Shown one piece after another: positions 37,824 to 46,278 of a DNA stretch of 64,000 bases (the stretch's first letter is position 1; each line of letters begins with the position of its first letter). The stretch spans positions 1 to 64,000 of the forward strand of contig CAKUFZ010000003.1 of the NCBI GenBank assembly GCA_934654475.1, read 5' to 3'. The notes below the pieces were generated by a model that was not told where the DNA came from, ran no database searches, and was given only the letters and a program-made list of their open reading frames with translations. This DNA is from an uncultured Coriobacteriales bacterium (GTDB lineage: Bacteria > Actinomycetota > Coriobacteriia > Coriobacteriales > UMGS124). A program made the position numbers and the translations under genes.

Positions 37824-39254
37824 ATGGCAATCAGCAACAATCAAGTCGAGCGGCACGATTCAGCGCAACCAAGCCTGTTGTCATCGTTTGTCATCCTCCT
37901 TGGTTACATGTTCGTCCCTTTCTCCATCCGCCTGTCAAACACGACGCTCTACCCGCTCTTCGACGCCGTGATGCCGCTCGCCCGCGACATCAACGTGGGA
38001 ACGGGCGTGGCCGTAAGCCTGGTCGTGGTGATAGCTGCCCTTCACAAGCCGCGCCTGCTGAAGGCAACGCCCCTTGGTGTGGGAGCTGTCGCAGCCGCCC
38101 TCGTCGGCTCGGTCGTAATGGAAGTCGGGCTGACGCTCGGCTCACCCGTCCTTTTGTGCGCAGGCGCGATACTGCGCAGCATGGGCACTGCATGGACGAG
38201 CCTTCTTGCTAGCATCGCCTGCTGTGACCTCGCCTCGCGCTGGCTCCTTGCGGGAATCCCCGCCGCCTCGTTTGCCGGGTATGCCCTCTCCTGGGCAGTC
38301 GCCAGCCTGTCTGAGCAGGCGGCGCTCATCCTACTCGCAGCGAGCCCGCTTGCGGTCTATCTCTGCTGCCACACCGGCGCCAACAGGCTCGTAGGAGAAA
38401 TCGCCGAAGCCCCCGCACAGGACGGAGCACGTCTCATGAGGCCTGCCTCCTATCTACCTTTTACCAACCGCATGTTCATATGCATGTTCTTCGCAACGGC
38501 GGTGCTTGGCTTCAACTTGCGGTTTGGTCCCGTCGAGGGGGGAGCGGCCTCCCCCTTCGCCAGTCTCTTCGCTCTGGCGGCCCTGGCACTTCTCGGCTGG
38601 TTCAGCACGCACATACGCCTCTACGACGCAACCTTTAAGGCGGCCATCGTGTTTGCGGTCGCCGCGTTTCTCATCATGCCGCTCAGAAGCTATCTCCCAC
38701 TGGCTCAAGACCTGCTCACCGTAGCGGCGGCTTGCTTCGACACCGTATTCGCCCTCGTAATGATAGCCGCCTCCACCCGCAACCGACTCTCAGCCGTGAC
38801 CGTTTTGTCCTGGGGCTCGGTCATGTCAACAGCTGGCAGCATCGTAGGGGCAAACCTGGGAGCCTTCGTGAGCGCGAGCGCCGCAAGCGACACGGCATTT
38901 CTCGCCTCGGCCACCGCAGCAACGGCGCTTGTGGCCTACGTACTGTTTGGCCTGTCCGATTTCAGTTTCGCCGGCACCATCGCCGGCATCGAACCTGTGC
39001 AACCCCTGCAAGTGCCCCAAGCCTCCGACACCCAGCGCTTCGAAGACGCCTGCGCGCGCGTCGCCCGGTCCGGCGGTCTCACCCCTCGCGAAACCGAGGT
39101 GCTCGCCCTTCTCGCCCGCGGCCGCAACAACGCCTTCGTGCAGGAGGAGCTCACCCTCACCCGCAACACCGTGAAGACCTACATCAAGCGCATCTACGCC
39201 AAGCTCAACGTCCACTCCCAGCAGGAGCTCATCGACCTGGTTGAGAAGGGATAG
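37824..39254 (+). CDS. Membrane-bound LuxR-family transcriptional regulator (second flavoprotein locus)
   Basis: A 476-residue protein with about ten to twelve hydrophobic segments (for example LGVGAVAAALVGSVVMEVGL and LFALAALALLGWF) and a C-terminal LuxR helix-turn-helix: GGLTPRETEVLALLARGRN, FVQEELTLTRNTVKTYIKR and YAKLNVHSQQELIDLV. AAAGGG precedes the ATG. It is divergent from the flavoprotein gene at 35753, which it probably activates. Its membrane part differs from that of the other three LuxR proteins in the window, so a different cue is likely. Confidence 0.85.
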   Translation: MAISNNQVERHDSAQPSLLSSFVILLGYMFVPFSIRLSNTTLYPLFDAVMPLARDINVGTGVAVSLVVVIAALHKPRLLKATPLGVGAVAAALVGSVVMEVGLTLGSPVLLCAGAILRSMGTAWTSLLASIACCDLASRWLLAGIPAASFAGYALSWAVASLSEQAALILLAASPLAVYLCCHTGANRLVGEIAEAPAQDGARLMRPASYLPFTNRMFICMFFATAVLGFNLRFGPVEGGAASPFASLFALAALALLGWFSTHIRLYDATFKAAIVFAVAAFLIMPLRSYLPLAQDLLTVAAACFDTVFALVMIAASTRNRLSAVTVLSWGSVMSTAGSIVGANLGAFVSASAASDTAFLASATAATALVAYVLFGLSDFSFAGTIAGIEPVQPLQVPQASDTQRFEDACARVARSGGLTPRETEVLALLARGRNNAFVQEELTLTRNTVKTYIKRIYAKLNVHSQQELIDLVEKG

Positions 39255-39335
39255 AAGTACGCCCACTGGCATTACGCATTCTTATCTAACGCATAATTCA
39301 TTCACCGCGGTCGTACGGGATTTTGGAAAGAGAAC

Positions 39336-40241
39336 ATGGAAAGCAATCAGGAGCCCAACACAACCCCCACCCCACACGCCACCTTCCTCGGCATGAGCGC
39401 CGTGGCGGTGTGGGCGCTCATGGCGGGGTTGGTCAAACTCGTCTCCATGGGCTTCGGCGCCACGCTGGGTACGGCCCTGCTGTACACGATTGCGGCGACA
39501 GCGCTTCTCATCGTACGGCCGCCCAAGCTCAAGACCATCCCCCGGCGCTACCTGCTCATAGGCGGGGCGCTCTTCGTGAGCTATGAGTCCGTGTTCGCGC
39601 TTGCCATCTCCATGACAACGAGTTCCATGCAGGCCGTCGAAGTGAGCCTGGTCAACTATCTGTGGCCCACGCTCACCGTGCTTTTCTGCGCGGCAGCCTC
39701 AGGGAAGAGGGGCGCCGTGGGGCGCGTGATACCGGGCGCCATCATCGCAACCATCGGCGTCATGGTGGCCGTGGGCGGCAACGCCGGCTTCACGGCCGCC
39801 CAGCTTGCCGAGCACCTGGGCGCAAACCCCGTCCCCTACCTGCTCACCCTCATCGGCGCCGTCATCTGGGCGCTCTATTCCACCGTCACGCCCAAAATCT
39901 CGCAGGGCGCCGACGCCACGTCGCTCTTCTTCGTCGGCGTTGCCACCACATTGTGGCTGGTCTTTTTCATCTCTGGCCCCTACCTGCCTGAACAGGCTCC
40001 TTCCGTGTCCTCGATCGCTGCCCTTGTGGCGGCGGCTGCCTGCGTGGCGAGCGGCTACACCCTGTGGGGGCACGGCCTCATCAAGGGCGACGTGCGCAAG
40101 ATGGCGGCCTTCTCCTACGCCGCCCCCGTTCTCTCCACGCTGGCGAGCTCCATCCTGCTCGGCGTCTCGCTCAACCCCATCTACTGGGCAGGCACCGCCG
40201 CCGTGTTCGCAGGGTCTCTCCTCAACTGGCGCGCGGGGTAA
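39336..40241 (+). CDS. yddG: EamA/DMT-superfamily exporter, YddG-like
   Basis: A 301-residue protein with ten predicted helices in two EamA repeats, beginning FLGMSAVAVWALMAGLVKLV. Similarity in the first repeat (ISMTTSSMQAVEVSLVNYLWPTLTVLF) and in the closing GVSLNPIYWAGTAAVFAGSL is to YddG-type exporters of aromatic amino acids. It should export small amphipathic metabolites using the membrane potential. It follows the LuxR gene in the same direction by 81 bp but is probably separate. The substrate is inferred from the family only. Confidence 0.75.
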   Translation: MESNQEPNTTPTPHATFLGMSAVAVWALMAGLVKLVSMGFGATLGTALLYTIAATALLIVRPPKLKTIPRRYLLIGGALFVSYESVFALAISMTTSSMQAVEVSLVNYLWPTLTVLFCAAASGKRGAVGRVIPGAIIATIGVMVAVGGNAGFTAAQLAEHLGANPVPYLLTLIGAVIWALYSTVTPKISQGADATSLFFVGVATTLWLVFFISGPYLPEQAPSVSSIAALVAAAACVASGYTLWGHGLIKGDVRKMAAFSYAAPVLSTLASSILLGVSLNPIYWAGTAAVFAGSLLNWRAG

Positions 40242-40362
40242 AAGTCGCAGGGTAATCAACTAAGACCCAGTGGCACCCATACGCATACTCCATCCAGGCG
40301 CTATACTCTTCCCTGACACGGAAGAAGGCTATATCCATAAGTGAACGCCGGGAGATGAACAC

Positions 40363-42039
40363 ATGGCACGGACGATATCCATTGGGGCACAAGGCTTTGC
40401 CGACATCCGTGAACACAACGACTTCTATGTCGACAAAACCGGCTTTATCTCCCAGTGGTGGAATTCGTCTGACCCCGCCACCCTTATCTGCCGCCCCCGT
40501 CGCTTTGGCAAAACGCTCAACATGAGCATGCTCGAATGCTTCTTTTCCTCGGCATATGCAGGGCGCCAGGATTTGTTCGAAGGTCTTGCCGTCTGGAACG
40601 ATATCGAGTTGCGAGTCGAACAGGGCAGGTGGCCCGTCGTTGCCCTCTCATTCGCGGGGGCAAAGGGCGCGACCATCGAAGACATATCTCTTCGCATCCG
40701 CGAGCGCATAGCCCAAGCCTGGCGCAGCCACGCCGAAACGCTCGACTCAAGCCTGCTTCCGAAGAATGAGGCCGACGTACTCACGGGCCGCACAACCTAC
40801 GTTTCAATCGAGAGCGCCCCGTCATCCTTGCTTCGCCTCTGTGAACACCTGTATCAGGCAACGGGCAAGCGCGCCATCGTTCTGCTTGACGAATATGACA
40901 CCCCCATGCAGGAAGCCTGGATGGGCGGTTTCTGGGACGAGCTCACGGAATTCGTACGCAGCCTCTTCAACAACACGTTCAAAACAAACCCCTTCCTCGA
41001 ACGTGCCGTTTTGACCGGCGTCACGCGCATCAGCCGCGAGTCCATCTTTTCGGACCTCAACAACCTCGCCGTCGTCACCACGACCACAGAGCAGTATGAG
41101 GACTGCTTTGGCTTCACCGAACAAGAGACGTTCGCAGCTATGGACGAAATGGGCCTCACGGAGCGCGAACAGGTCAAGGAGTGGTACGACGGCTTCTCTT
41201 TCGGGCATATAACCGATATCTATAATCCCTGGTCAATTACCAATTACCTCAAGTACGGCACAGCTCAACCATATTGGGCGAACACAAGCAGCAATGCCTT
41301 GGCGAGCAAACTCGTGCGCGAGGGGGATTCTCAAATCAAGGAAGATTTCGAGCGCCTCCTGCAAGGAGGCACGATTTCCAAAGTCCTTGACGAGCAAGTT
41401 GCCTTCGGTGAGCTGGGAGGCAAACCAGGAGCCGTGTGGGCGCTGCTGCTTGCCAACGGATACCTCAAGGTCGTGTCTCGCCAAACGATTGACCAAGGGG
41501 GCGCCTACGAACTTGCGCTGACAAATCGCGAGGTAGCGCTCAGCTTCGACACAATGGTGAAAGGATGGTTCGAGCAAAGCGCCTCGTATTACAACGGCTT
41601 TATCCAGGCGCTGCTCGCAGGCGACCTCGACGCAATGAACGGCTACATGAATGATGTCGCCCTCGACACGTTCAGCCTGTTCGACTCGGGCATCCGCCCA
41701 GCCGAAAGGGAACCCGAGCGCTTCTATCACGGATTTGTGCTCGGCCTGCTCGTCGAGCTACGAGGGCGTTACGTCATCACGTCAAACCGCGAAAGCGGGT
41801 ACGGCCGCTACGACGTCATGCTCGAACCACTGGATTCCAAGCGCGACGACGCCATCATCGTCGAGTTCAAGGTGTTCAACCCCCGGCACGAGAAGAGTCT
41901 CGATGAGACCGTCGCCGCAGCCAAAGCGCAGATTGCCGAGAGGCGCTATGCAGCAGGTCTTGAAGCGCGCGGTATCCCGCAAGACCGCATCCGCACCTAC
42001 GGCTTCGCCTTTAAGGGCAAGCAGGTGCTTATTGGTTAG
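40363..42039 (+). CDS. AAA-ATPase-like / PD-(D/E)XK nuclease-superfamily protein
   Basis: A 558-residue protein of the common gut-anaerobe family that joins an AAA-ATPase_like domain (PF09820) to a PD-(D/E)XK-like C-terminal domain (PF08011). It starts ISIGAQGFADIREHNDFYVD and KTGFI, then Walker A RPRRFGKTLNMSM (about residues 46-58) and Walker B AIVLLDEYDTPM (about 172-183). The C-terminal nuclease-like part reads GRYDVMLEPLDSKRDDAIIV, then EFKVF. Copies are often numerous per genome. The function is not established; roles in mobile-element or phage response have been suggested. It is less GC-rich than its neighbours. Confidence 0.85.
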   Translation: MARTISIGAQGFADIREHNDFYVDKTGFISQWWNSSDPATLICRPRRFGKTLNMSMLECFFSSAYAGRQDLFEGLAVWNDIELRVEQGRWPVVALSFAGAKGATIEDISLRIRERIAQAWRSHAETLDSSLLPKNEADVLTGRTTYVSIESAPSSLLRLCEHLYQATGKRAIVLLDEYDTPMQEAWMGGFWDELTEFVRSLFNNTFKTNPFLERAVLTGVTRISRESIFSDLNNLAVVTTTTEQYEDCFGFTEQETFAAMDEMGLTEREQVKEWYDGFSFGHITDIYNPWSITNYLKYGTAQPYWANTSSNALASKLVREGDSQIKEDFERLLQGGTISKVLDEQVAFGELGGKPGAVWALLLANGYLKVVSRQTIDQGGAYELALTNREVALSFDTMVKGWFEQSASYYNGFIQALLAGDLDAMNGYMNDVALDTFSLFDSGIRPAEREPERFYHGFVLGLLVELRGRYVITSNRESGYGRYDVMLEPLDSKRDDAIIVEFKVFNPRHEKSLDETVAAAKAQIAERRYAAGLEARGIPQDRIRTYGFAFKGKQVLIG

Positions 42040-42228
42040 CGTGCAGCTTTTGCTGATCCATCTACCGCCGGGCCCTCTCATCTCTTCGATGAGGTCGAGG
42101 AGCTCCTGCTTGCTGCAGACGTCGCATGGTTATTCCTCGCCGACTATCTAGCGCCCTGGGTTCCCGCGATGCGTGAAGGCAAGCGAGACAAACTCAACGG
42201 CCCGGCCTCCCTCGCATCACGCGAATGA
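42040..42228 (+). pseudogene. Possible remnant of a coding sequence
   Basis: The frame directly after the AAA/nuclease stop reads like protein (SHLFDEVEELLLAADVAWLF, then PWVPAMREGKRDKL) down to a stop at 42228. It has no start codon with a ribosome-binding site and no recognised family. It could be the 3' end of a deleted gene, or chance. Confidence 0.25.
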
Positions 42229-42241
42229 GAAGCCGGGCCGT
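42197..42241. terminator. Hairpin between convergent genes
   Basis: ACGGCCCGGC (42197-42206) and GCCGGGCCGT (42232-42241) are perfect 10-bp arms with an inner CTCGCAT/ATGAG pairing. It has no strong T-run, but its place between the AAA/nuclease gene and the glycerate kinase gene fits a shared terminator. Confidence 0.45.
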
Positions 42242-42295
42242 CCGCATTTCTAGACGAAGGCGGGTGTTGAACGCCTGACGAGACGTTCCGCGTCG

Positions 42296-43489
42296 TTACT
42301 CCCCCGCATGTGCATGCAGGTGCAACCTTGCAGGCAGGCTCGCCTCGTCTTGGGTCGCCAAAAGCTCAGAGAGCAGGCCCATCGTGTGGGCAAGGTTCGA
42401 GCGAGGATGCTTGATGGCCACCTCGAGCGGCACGCCCGTGCGGTTGATGCAGGCGATGTGGCTCACGCCCGCCTGGGCAGCCGAGGGCACCACCGTGTCG
42501 TCGATGACGCCCGCCACGGCGATGAGCGGGGTATGCACGGCCTTGCAGCGGCTCGCCACGCCCACCACGACCTTTCCGTGCAGCGACTGGCCGTCGAAGC
42601 AGCCCTCGCCGGAGAACACCAGGTCGGCCTCCTGCACGAGGTCGTCGAAATGCGCGGTGTCGAGCACGGTCTGCGTGCCCATCTGCAGCCTCGAGCCAAA
42701 GAAGGCCACCATGCCCGCGCCCATGCCGCCGGCGGCTCCACCACCGGGCAGGTCGAGCACATCGGCACCCAGGTCGCGCTTCATGATGGCCGCCAGGTGT
42801 GCCAGGCCCGCGTCGAGCATGCCTACCTGCTCGGGAGTCGCGCCCTTCTGCGGGCCGAAGATGGCAGAGGCGCCGGTCACGCCGCACAGGGGGTTGTCGA
42901 TGTCGCACATGGTGACGATCTCGACGTCGCGGATGCGTGGGTTCATGCCCGAAACGTCGATACGCGAGATGTGGGAGAGCGTGCCGCCCACCGGCAGGAA
43001 CTCCGCCCCGGTTGCGTCGTAGAACTTGACGCCGCATGCCGCGGCCATGCCCACGCCGCCCTCGTTGGTGCAGCTGCCGCCCAGGCCCATGATGACCTTC
43101 TTGGCACCGTGGTCGAGCGCGTCGAGCAGAAGCTGGCCCACACCAAAGGTCGTGGTCTTGTCAGCTCGGCGATTCTGCCCAACAAGGGGAAGGCCAGCGG
43201 CGGCGGCCATCTCGATGACAGCCGTGCCGTCGTCGAGCATGCCATAGAATCCCTCGACCGGCTCGCGATAGGGACCGCACACCTCGCACGTGATGCGCTC
43301 ACCGGAATTAGCAGCCAAAAAGGCATCTACCGTTCCCTCGCCGCCGTCAGCCATAGGGATCGTGTCGATGTGCACCTCGGGGAAGCGCTCCTGCAGCGTC
43401 TCGGCCATGATGCGGCACACGTCGATGGCGCTCATGGTGCCCTTAAAGGAGTCGGGCACGATCAGGAAGTTCTTGTACAACGCAGGCAT
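42296..43489 (-). CDS. glxK: Glycerate kinase (GlxK/GckA type I family)
   Basis: A 397-residue protein that phosphorylates D-glycerate with ATP. It starts with the family signature FLIVPDSFKGTMSAIDVC, then IPMADGGEGTVDAFLAA, MGLGGSCTNEGGVGMAAACG and DLPGGGAAGGMGAGMVAFFG, all typical of the GlxK fold. The ATG at 43489 is preceded directly by GAAAGG, closer than ideal; a TTG six codons earlier has no better site. It lies downstream of the GntP-type permease on the same strand, with an intrinsic terminator squeezed between. Together the two suggest uptake and use of glycerate or a related sugar acid. Confidence 0.92.
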   Translation of the reverse strand: MPALYKNFLIVPDSFKGTMSAIDVCRIMAETLQERFPEVHIDTIPMADGGEGTVDAFLAANSGERITCEVCGPYREPVEGFYGMLDDGTAVIEMAAAAGLPLVGQNRRADKTTTFGVGQLLLDALDHGAKKVIMGLGGSCTNEGGVGMAAACGVKFYDATGAEFLPVGGTLSHISRIDVSGMNPRIRDVEIVTMCDIDNPLCGVTGASAIFGPQKGATPEQVGMLDAGLAHLAAIMKRDLGADVLDLPGGGAAGGMGAGMVAFFGSRLQMGTQTVLDTAHFDDLVQEADLVFSGEGCFDGQSLHGKVVVGVASRCKAVHTPLIAVAGVIDDTVVPSAAQAGVSHIACINRTGVPLEVAIKHPRSNLAHTMGLLSELLATQDEASLPARLHLHAHAGE

Positions 43490-43500
43490 CCTTTCGACAA

Positions 43501-43540
43501 GAAACAAAAGCGGGGCCCGCGCATGTGCGCGTGACCCCGC
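43501..43540 (-). terminator. Terminator between the permease and glycerate kinase genes
   Basis: On the minus strand GCGGGG pairs with CCCCGC around an inner CGCGCA/TGCGCG stem, followed by TTTTGTTTC. The T-run ends only about ten bases before the glxK start, so it may act as an attenuator rather than a simple end. Confidence 0.7.
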
Positions 43541-43565
43541 GGGAGCACACAGGCGGCGTTGGTTT

Positions 43566-44972
43566 TTAGGCCAGGCCCATGGCGGAGCAGGTCATGTACA
43601 CGATCCAAACGTTGAGCACGCCGGCAATGCCGAGGATGCCCGTGGCGACAGTCTGGGTCTTGTAGCCCTGGTCAGGCTGCATGGCGCCGAAGTTGGTGAC
43701 GACCCAGAAGTAGGAGTCGTTGGCATGCGACACGGTCATGGCGCCGGCGCCGATGGCCATGACGGCAAGCGCCGCGGCAACGGGGGTGTCAAGGCCGAGC
43801 GTCGCCATAACGGGGGCGAGGATGCCGGCCGTGGTGGTGATGGCAACCGTGGAGGAACCCTGCGCGGTCTTGAGGATGGCCGCGAGCAGGAACGGGAAGA
43901 AAATGCCGAGCGCCTCGAGGGTGACCGCCTGCTCCTTGATGAAGTTCACCATATCGGTAGAGGCGATGACCTTGCCCAGAACACCGCCGGCGGCAGTGAT
44001 GAAGAGGATCGGGCCCACGGTCTTGAGCGTCTCCTGGACCAGGTCGTGGAACTTGTCCAGGTTGGCGGTGACGGCAAGCTGGATGACGCCGAAGACGACG
44101 CCCATTGCAAGGGCGATCATGGGCGTGCCGAAGAAGGTGCACAGGTCGGCGCCGAAGCCGCTCCACTTGGCCATCGAGGAGATGGAGCCCAGAGCCATGA
44201 GCACGATGGGCACCACAATGGGAGCAAGCGTGATGAAACCGCCGGGAAGCTGGCCGTACTGGGCCTTGATCTCCTCGTAGGTGGCAACGTTGCCGCTTGC
44301 GTCGGCCTCGTCCTCAGCCTTGACGCGCTTGCCGATGAAGCGGGCGAACACGACGCCGGCGATCAGGGGAAGGATGGAGCAGACAACGCCCAGGCCCATG
44401 ACGAGCAGCAGGTCGTTCTCAAGGCCGAGCGAACCGGCGGCGGCGATGGGGCCGGGCGTCGGCGGGATGAAGACGTGGCTGACATACAGGCCGCACGACA
44501 GGCACACGGTGAGCATGACCGAGCTTGCGGCGGTCTTCTGCACGATGGCCTTGCGGATGGGGTTCAAAATGACGAAGCCCGAGTCGCAAAACACCGGGAT
44601 GGAGACGATCCAGCCCATGAGCTCCATGGCAATCTCAGGATGCTTCTTGCCCACGAGGGACACCACCATGTCGGCGAGCTTGAACGCGCCGCCCGTGGCT
44701 TCGAGGATGGAGCCCACCAGGGCGCCCAAGATAATGACGATGCCGATGCTGGTGAAGGTACCCGAGAAACCCGCACCGATGACGGAGGCGATGCCCGAAA
44801 CGGTTGTGCCGTCTTCAAGCGTTCGGTTGACCAGCGGGATGCCGGCCACCAGACCAAACACCAGGGACACGAGCATGATGGAAATGAACGGGTGAATCTT
44901 GAACTTGGAGATCATCACGATCATCGCCGCAATTGCGATGACGAAGGCGACGACCAACGCTATTCCGGTCAT
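43566..44972 (-). CDS. gntP: GntP-family gluconate/glycerate-type permease
   Basis: A 468-residue protein with 12-14 hydrophobic segments, of the gluconate:proton symporter family. Marks are HPFISIMLVSLVFGLVAGIP, IPVFCDSGFVILNPIRKAI, the conserved SHVFIPPTPGPIAAAG, and AQGSSTVAITTTAGILAP near the C-terminus. The family carries gluconate, glycerate-like and related hydroxy-acids; the kinase encoded next favours glycerate. The start at 44972 has AGGAGG seven bases upstream, and the longer frame is rejected. Confidence 0.9.
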   Translation of the reverse strand: MTGIALVVAFVIAIAAMIVMISKFKIHPFISIMLVSLVFGLVAGIPLVNRTLEDGTTVSGIASVIGAGFSGTFTSIGIVIILGALVGSILEATGGAFKLADMVVSLVGKKHPEIAMELMGWIVSIPVFCDSGFVILNPIRKAIVQKTAASSVMLTVCLSCGLYVSHVFIPPTPGPIAAAGSLGLENDLLLVMGLGVVCSILPLIAGVVFARFIGKRVKAEDEADASGNVATYEEIKAQYGQLPGGFITLAPIVVPIVLMALGSISSMAKWSGFGADLCTFFGTPMIALAMGVVFGVIQLAVTANLDKFHDLVQETLKTVGPILFITAAGGVLGKVIASTDMVNFIKEQAVTLEALGIFFPFLLAAILKTAQGSSTVAITTTAGILAPVMATLGLDTPVAAALAVMAIGAGAMTVSHANDSYFWVVTNFGAMQPDQGYKTQTVATGILGIAGVLNVWIVYMTCSAMGLA

Positions 44973-45150
44973 GGAAACCTCCTGCCGAAGACGGGTACGT
45001 CGGCGCGCGACCTCGGGCAGCCGCACACTTCAGCGCGGATTGTATGCGCAGCGCACGGCGAGGGGTTCCTCAGCACATTGTTATTCGGCGATTACTCCCA
45101 TACGGCCACTCACCGCCGGTAAACGGCACCCACAACCACCCCACCCAGAC

Positions 45151-45268
45151 GGAGGCTCATCTGCAAGGCGCACGGGGCCGATGTGCGCGGTGCGGGCCTT
45201 TGGCCTACTAGATGTACATGAGGTTCCGTGGAACGCGGCAGATGGGCCTCCGCGATCGGATGAGATTT
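45151..45268 (+). repeat. Structured repeat family I, copy d
   Basis: The outer stem GGAGGCTCATCTGC (45151-45164) pairs with GCAGATGGGCCTCC (45238-45251), with one G-U pair as RNA. Inside are CAAGGCGCACGGGGCCGATG, the GCGCGGTGCGGGCC insert also seen in copy b, TACTAGATGTACATGAGG and GGAACGC. The tail is CGCGATCGGATGAGAT. The stem differs from copies b and c at both strands in a compensating way. Confidence 0.65.
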
Positions 45269-45294
45269 GCTCGTTAGATACCCCCAAACAAAGT

Positions 45295-45319
45295 GAGGCC
45301 CGGTGGGGGACCGGGCCTC
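45295..45319. terminator. GC-rich hairpin between the mntR-like and gntP genes
   Basis: GAGGCCCGGT and ACCGGGCCTC are perfect 10-bp arms with a 5-base loop. On the minus strand it is followed by ACTTTGTTTGG, a weak T-tract. The 45027-45577 gap otherwise holds repeat copy d and the mntR terminator. Confidence 0.4.
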
Positions 45320-45480
45320 AAGGAGGGATGCGACGCTACCTGTTCGAATTATGGTGCGTCTTGACGGGTAAGGGGAGCCCGTCGCGCGTTCTTGAGGTAA
45401 GGGGGGCCTCAAGTGCCTGAAACGTATTATGCGCAAAGTAAGCCGACGTTTATGAACGTCATGTGCGTACACATTGTTGA

Positions 45481-45540
45481 AAAGAAACGCCCACGCCCTC
45501 GACATAAACGGCAGCACCGTCATGTCGAGGGTGTGGGCGT
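45481..45540 (-). terminator. Intrinsic terminator of the DtxR/MntR-type gene
   Basis: On the minus strand ACGCCCACACCCTCGACAT pairs with ATGTCGAGGGCGTGGGCGT, followed by TTCTTTTC. It lies 38 bp after the stop codon. Confidence 0.85.
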
Positions 45541-45577
45541 AGACGTACGAAACATCCCCCCGGTGTTCCGAACCCTG

Positions 45578-46057
45578 TTAGTGCTCGCTGTCCGCAGCGC
45601 CATCCTCGGCGCGCGACACCTGCGAGGCGGCCGAGACATCGGCACCCGCCTGCGCGAGAGCGGTGTGCACGCGGTCGAGCCAAACGCTCCAACGGTCGAT
45701 GGTCTCGCTCGAGACAGTGTGCTCCATCTCGCACGCCTCCTGCTCGGCGAGCTCGGGATCGACGCCCAGGTCCTCGACGAGGAAGCGGCGCAGCATGTTG
45801 TGGCGCCCCCAAATCTCCTGGCCGTAGGCGCGACCGTGATCGGTCAGCGTGATGCGACCGTAGCGCTCCTGCTCGATGAAGTCGGCATCGCGCAGCGTTT
45901 GGACGGCCTTGTTGACGCTTGCCTTGGAAACCCCCAACAGGTTGGCAATGTCGACCGAACGAATCTCAGGGTGGTTCTGCGACTCCTCGAGTTCGACGAT
46001 TGCCTCAATGTAGTCCTCGTGCGCAGGGGTAAGCGCAACGGCCCCTTCCACAGTCAT
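45578..46057 (-). CDS. DtxR/MntR-family metal-dependent transcriptional regulator
   Basis: A 159-residue protein. The N-terminal winged helix reads TPAHEDYIEAIVELEESQNH, then VDIANLLGVSKASVNKAVQT (the recognition helix) and YGRITLTDHGRAYG. The dimerisation and metal-binding part has HNMLRRFLVEDLGVDPELAE and EACEMEHTVS, with the Glu, Cys/Glu and His ligand residues of the family. It lacks the C-terminal SH3-like domain of DtxR, so it is MntR-like in size. It probably represses manganese or iron uptake genes elsewhere. The start at 46057 has AAGGGG upstream. Divergent from the third flavoprotein gene. Confidence 0.85.
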   Translation of the reverse strand: MTVEGAVALTPAHEDYIEAIVELEESQNHPEIRSVDIANLLGVSKASVNKAVQTLRDADFIEQERYGRITLTDHGRAYGQEIWGRHNMLRRFLVEDLGVDPELAEQEACEMEHTVSSETIDRWSVWLDRVHTALAQAGADVSAASQVSRAEDGAADSEH

Positions 46058-46278
46058 TTCTGGCCCCTTTCTGACCAATGGCATATTTACGCAGCTAGAA
46101 ACGCCAATATCATACCCTCGGTTTCGCAAGAATCAACTAATACACAAAGGATAACCCTTTTTGGCAGCGCGAAAACAATAGAGTGAACCCCAGTTCGTGC
46201 GTAACGAAGCGACCAGCCGGCCGTCTCGATAGCGCGTGGACGCGCATCTACAGGAACGCATTGGGATTGGAGCTCTTG

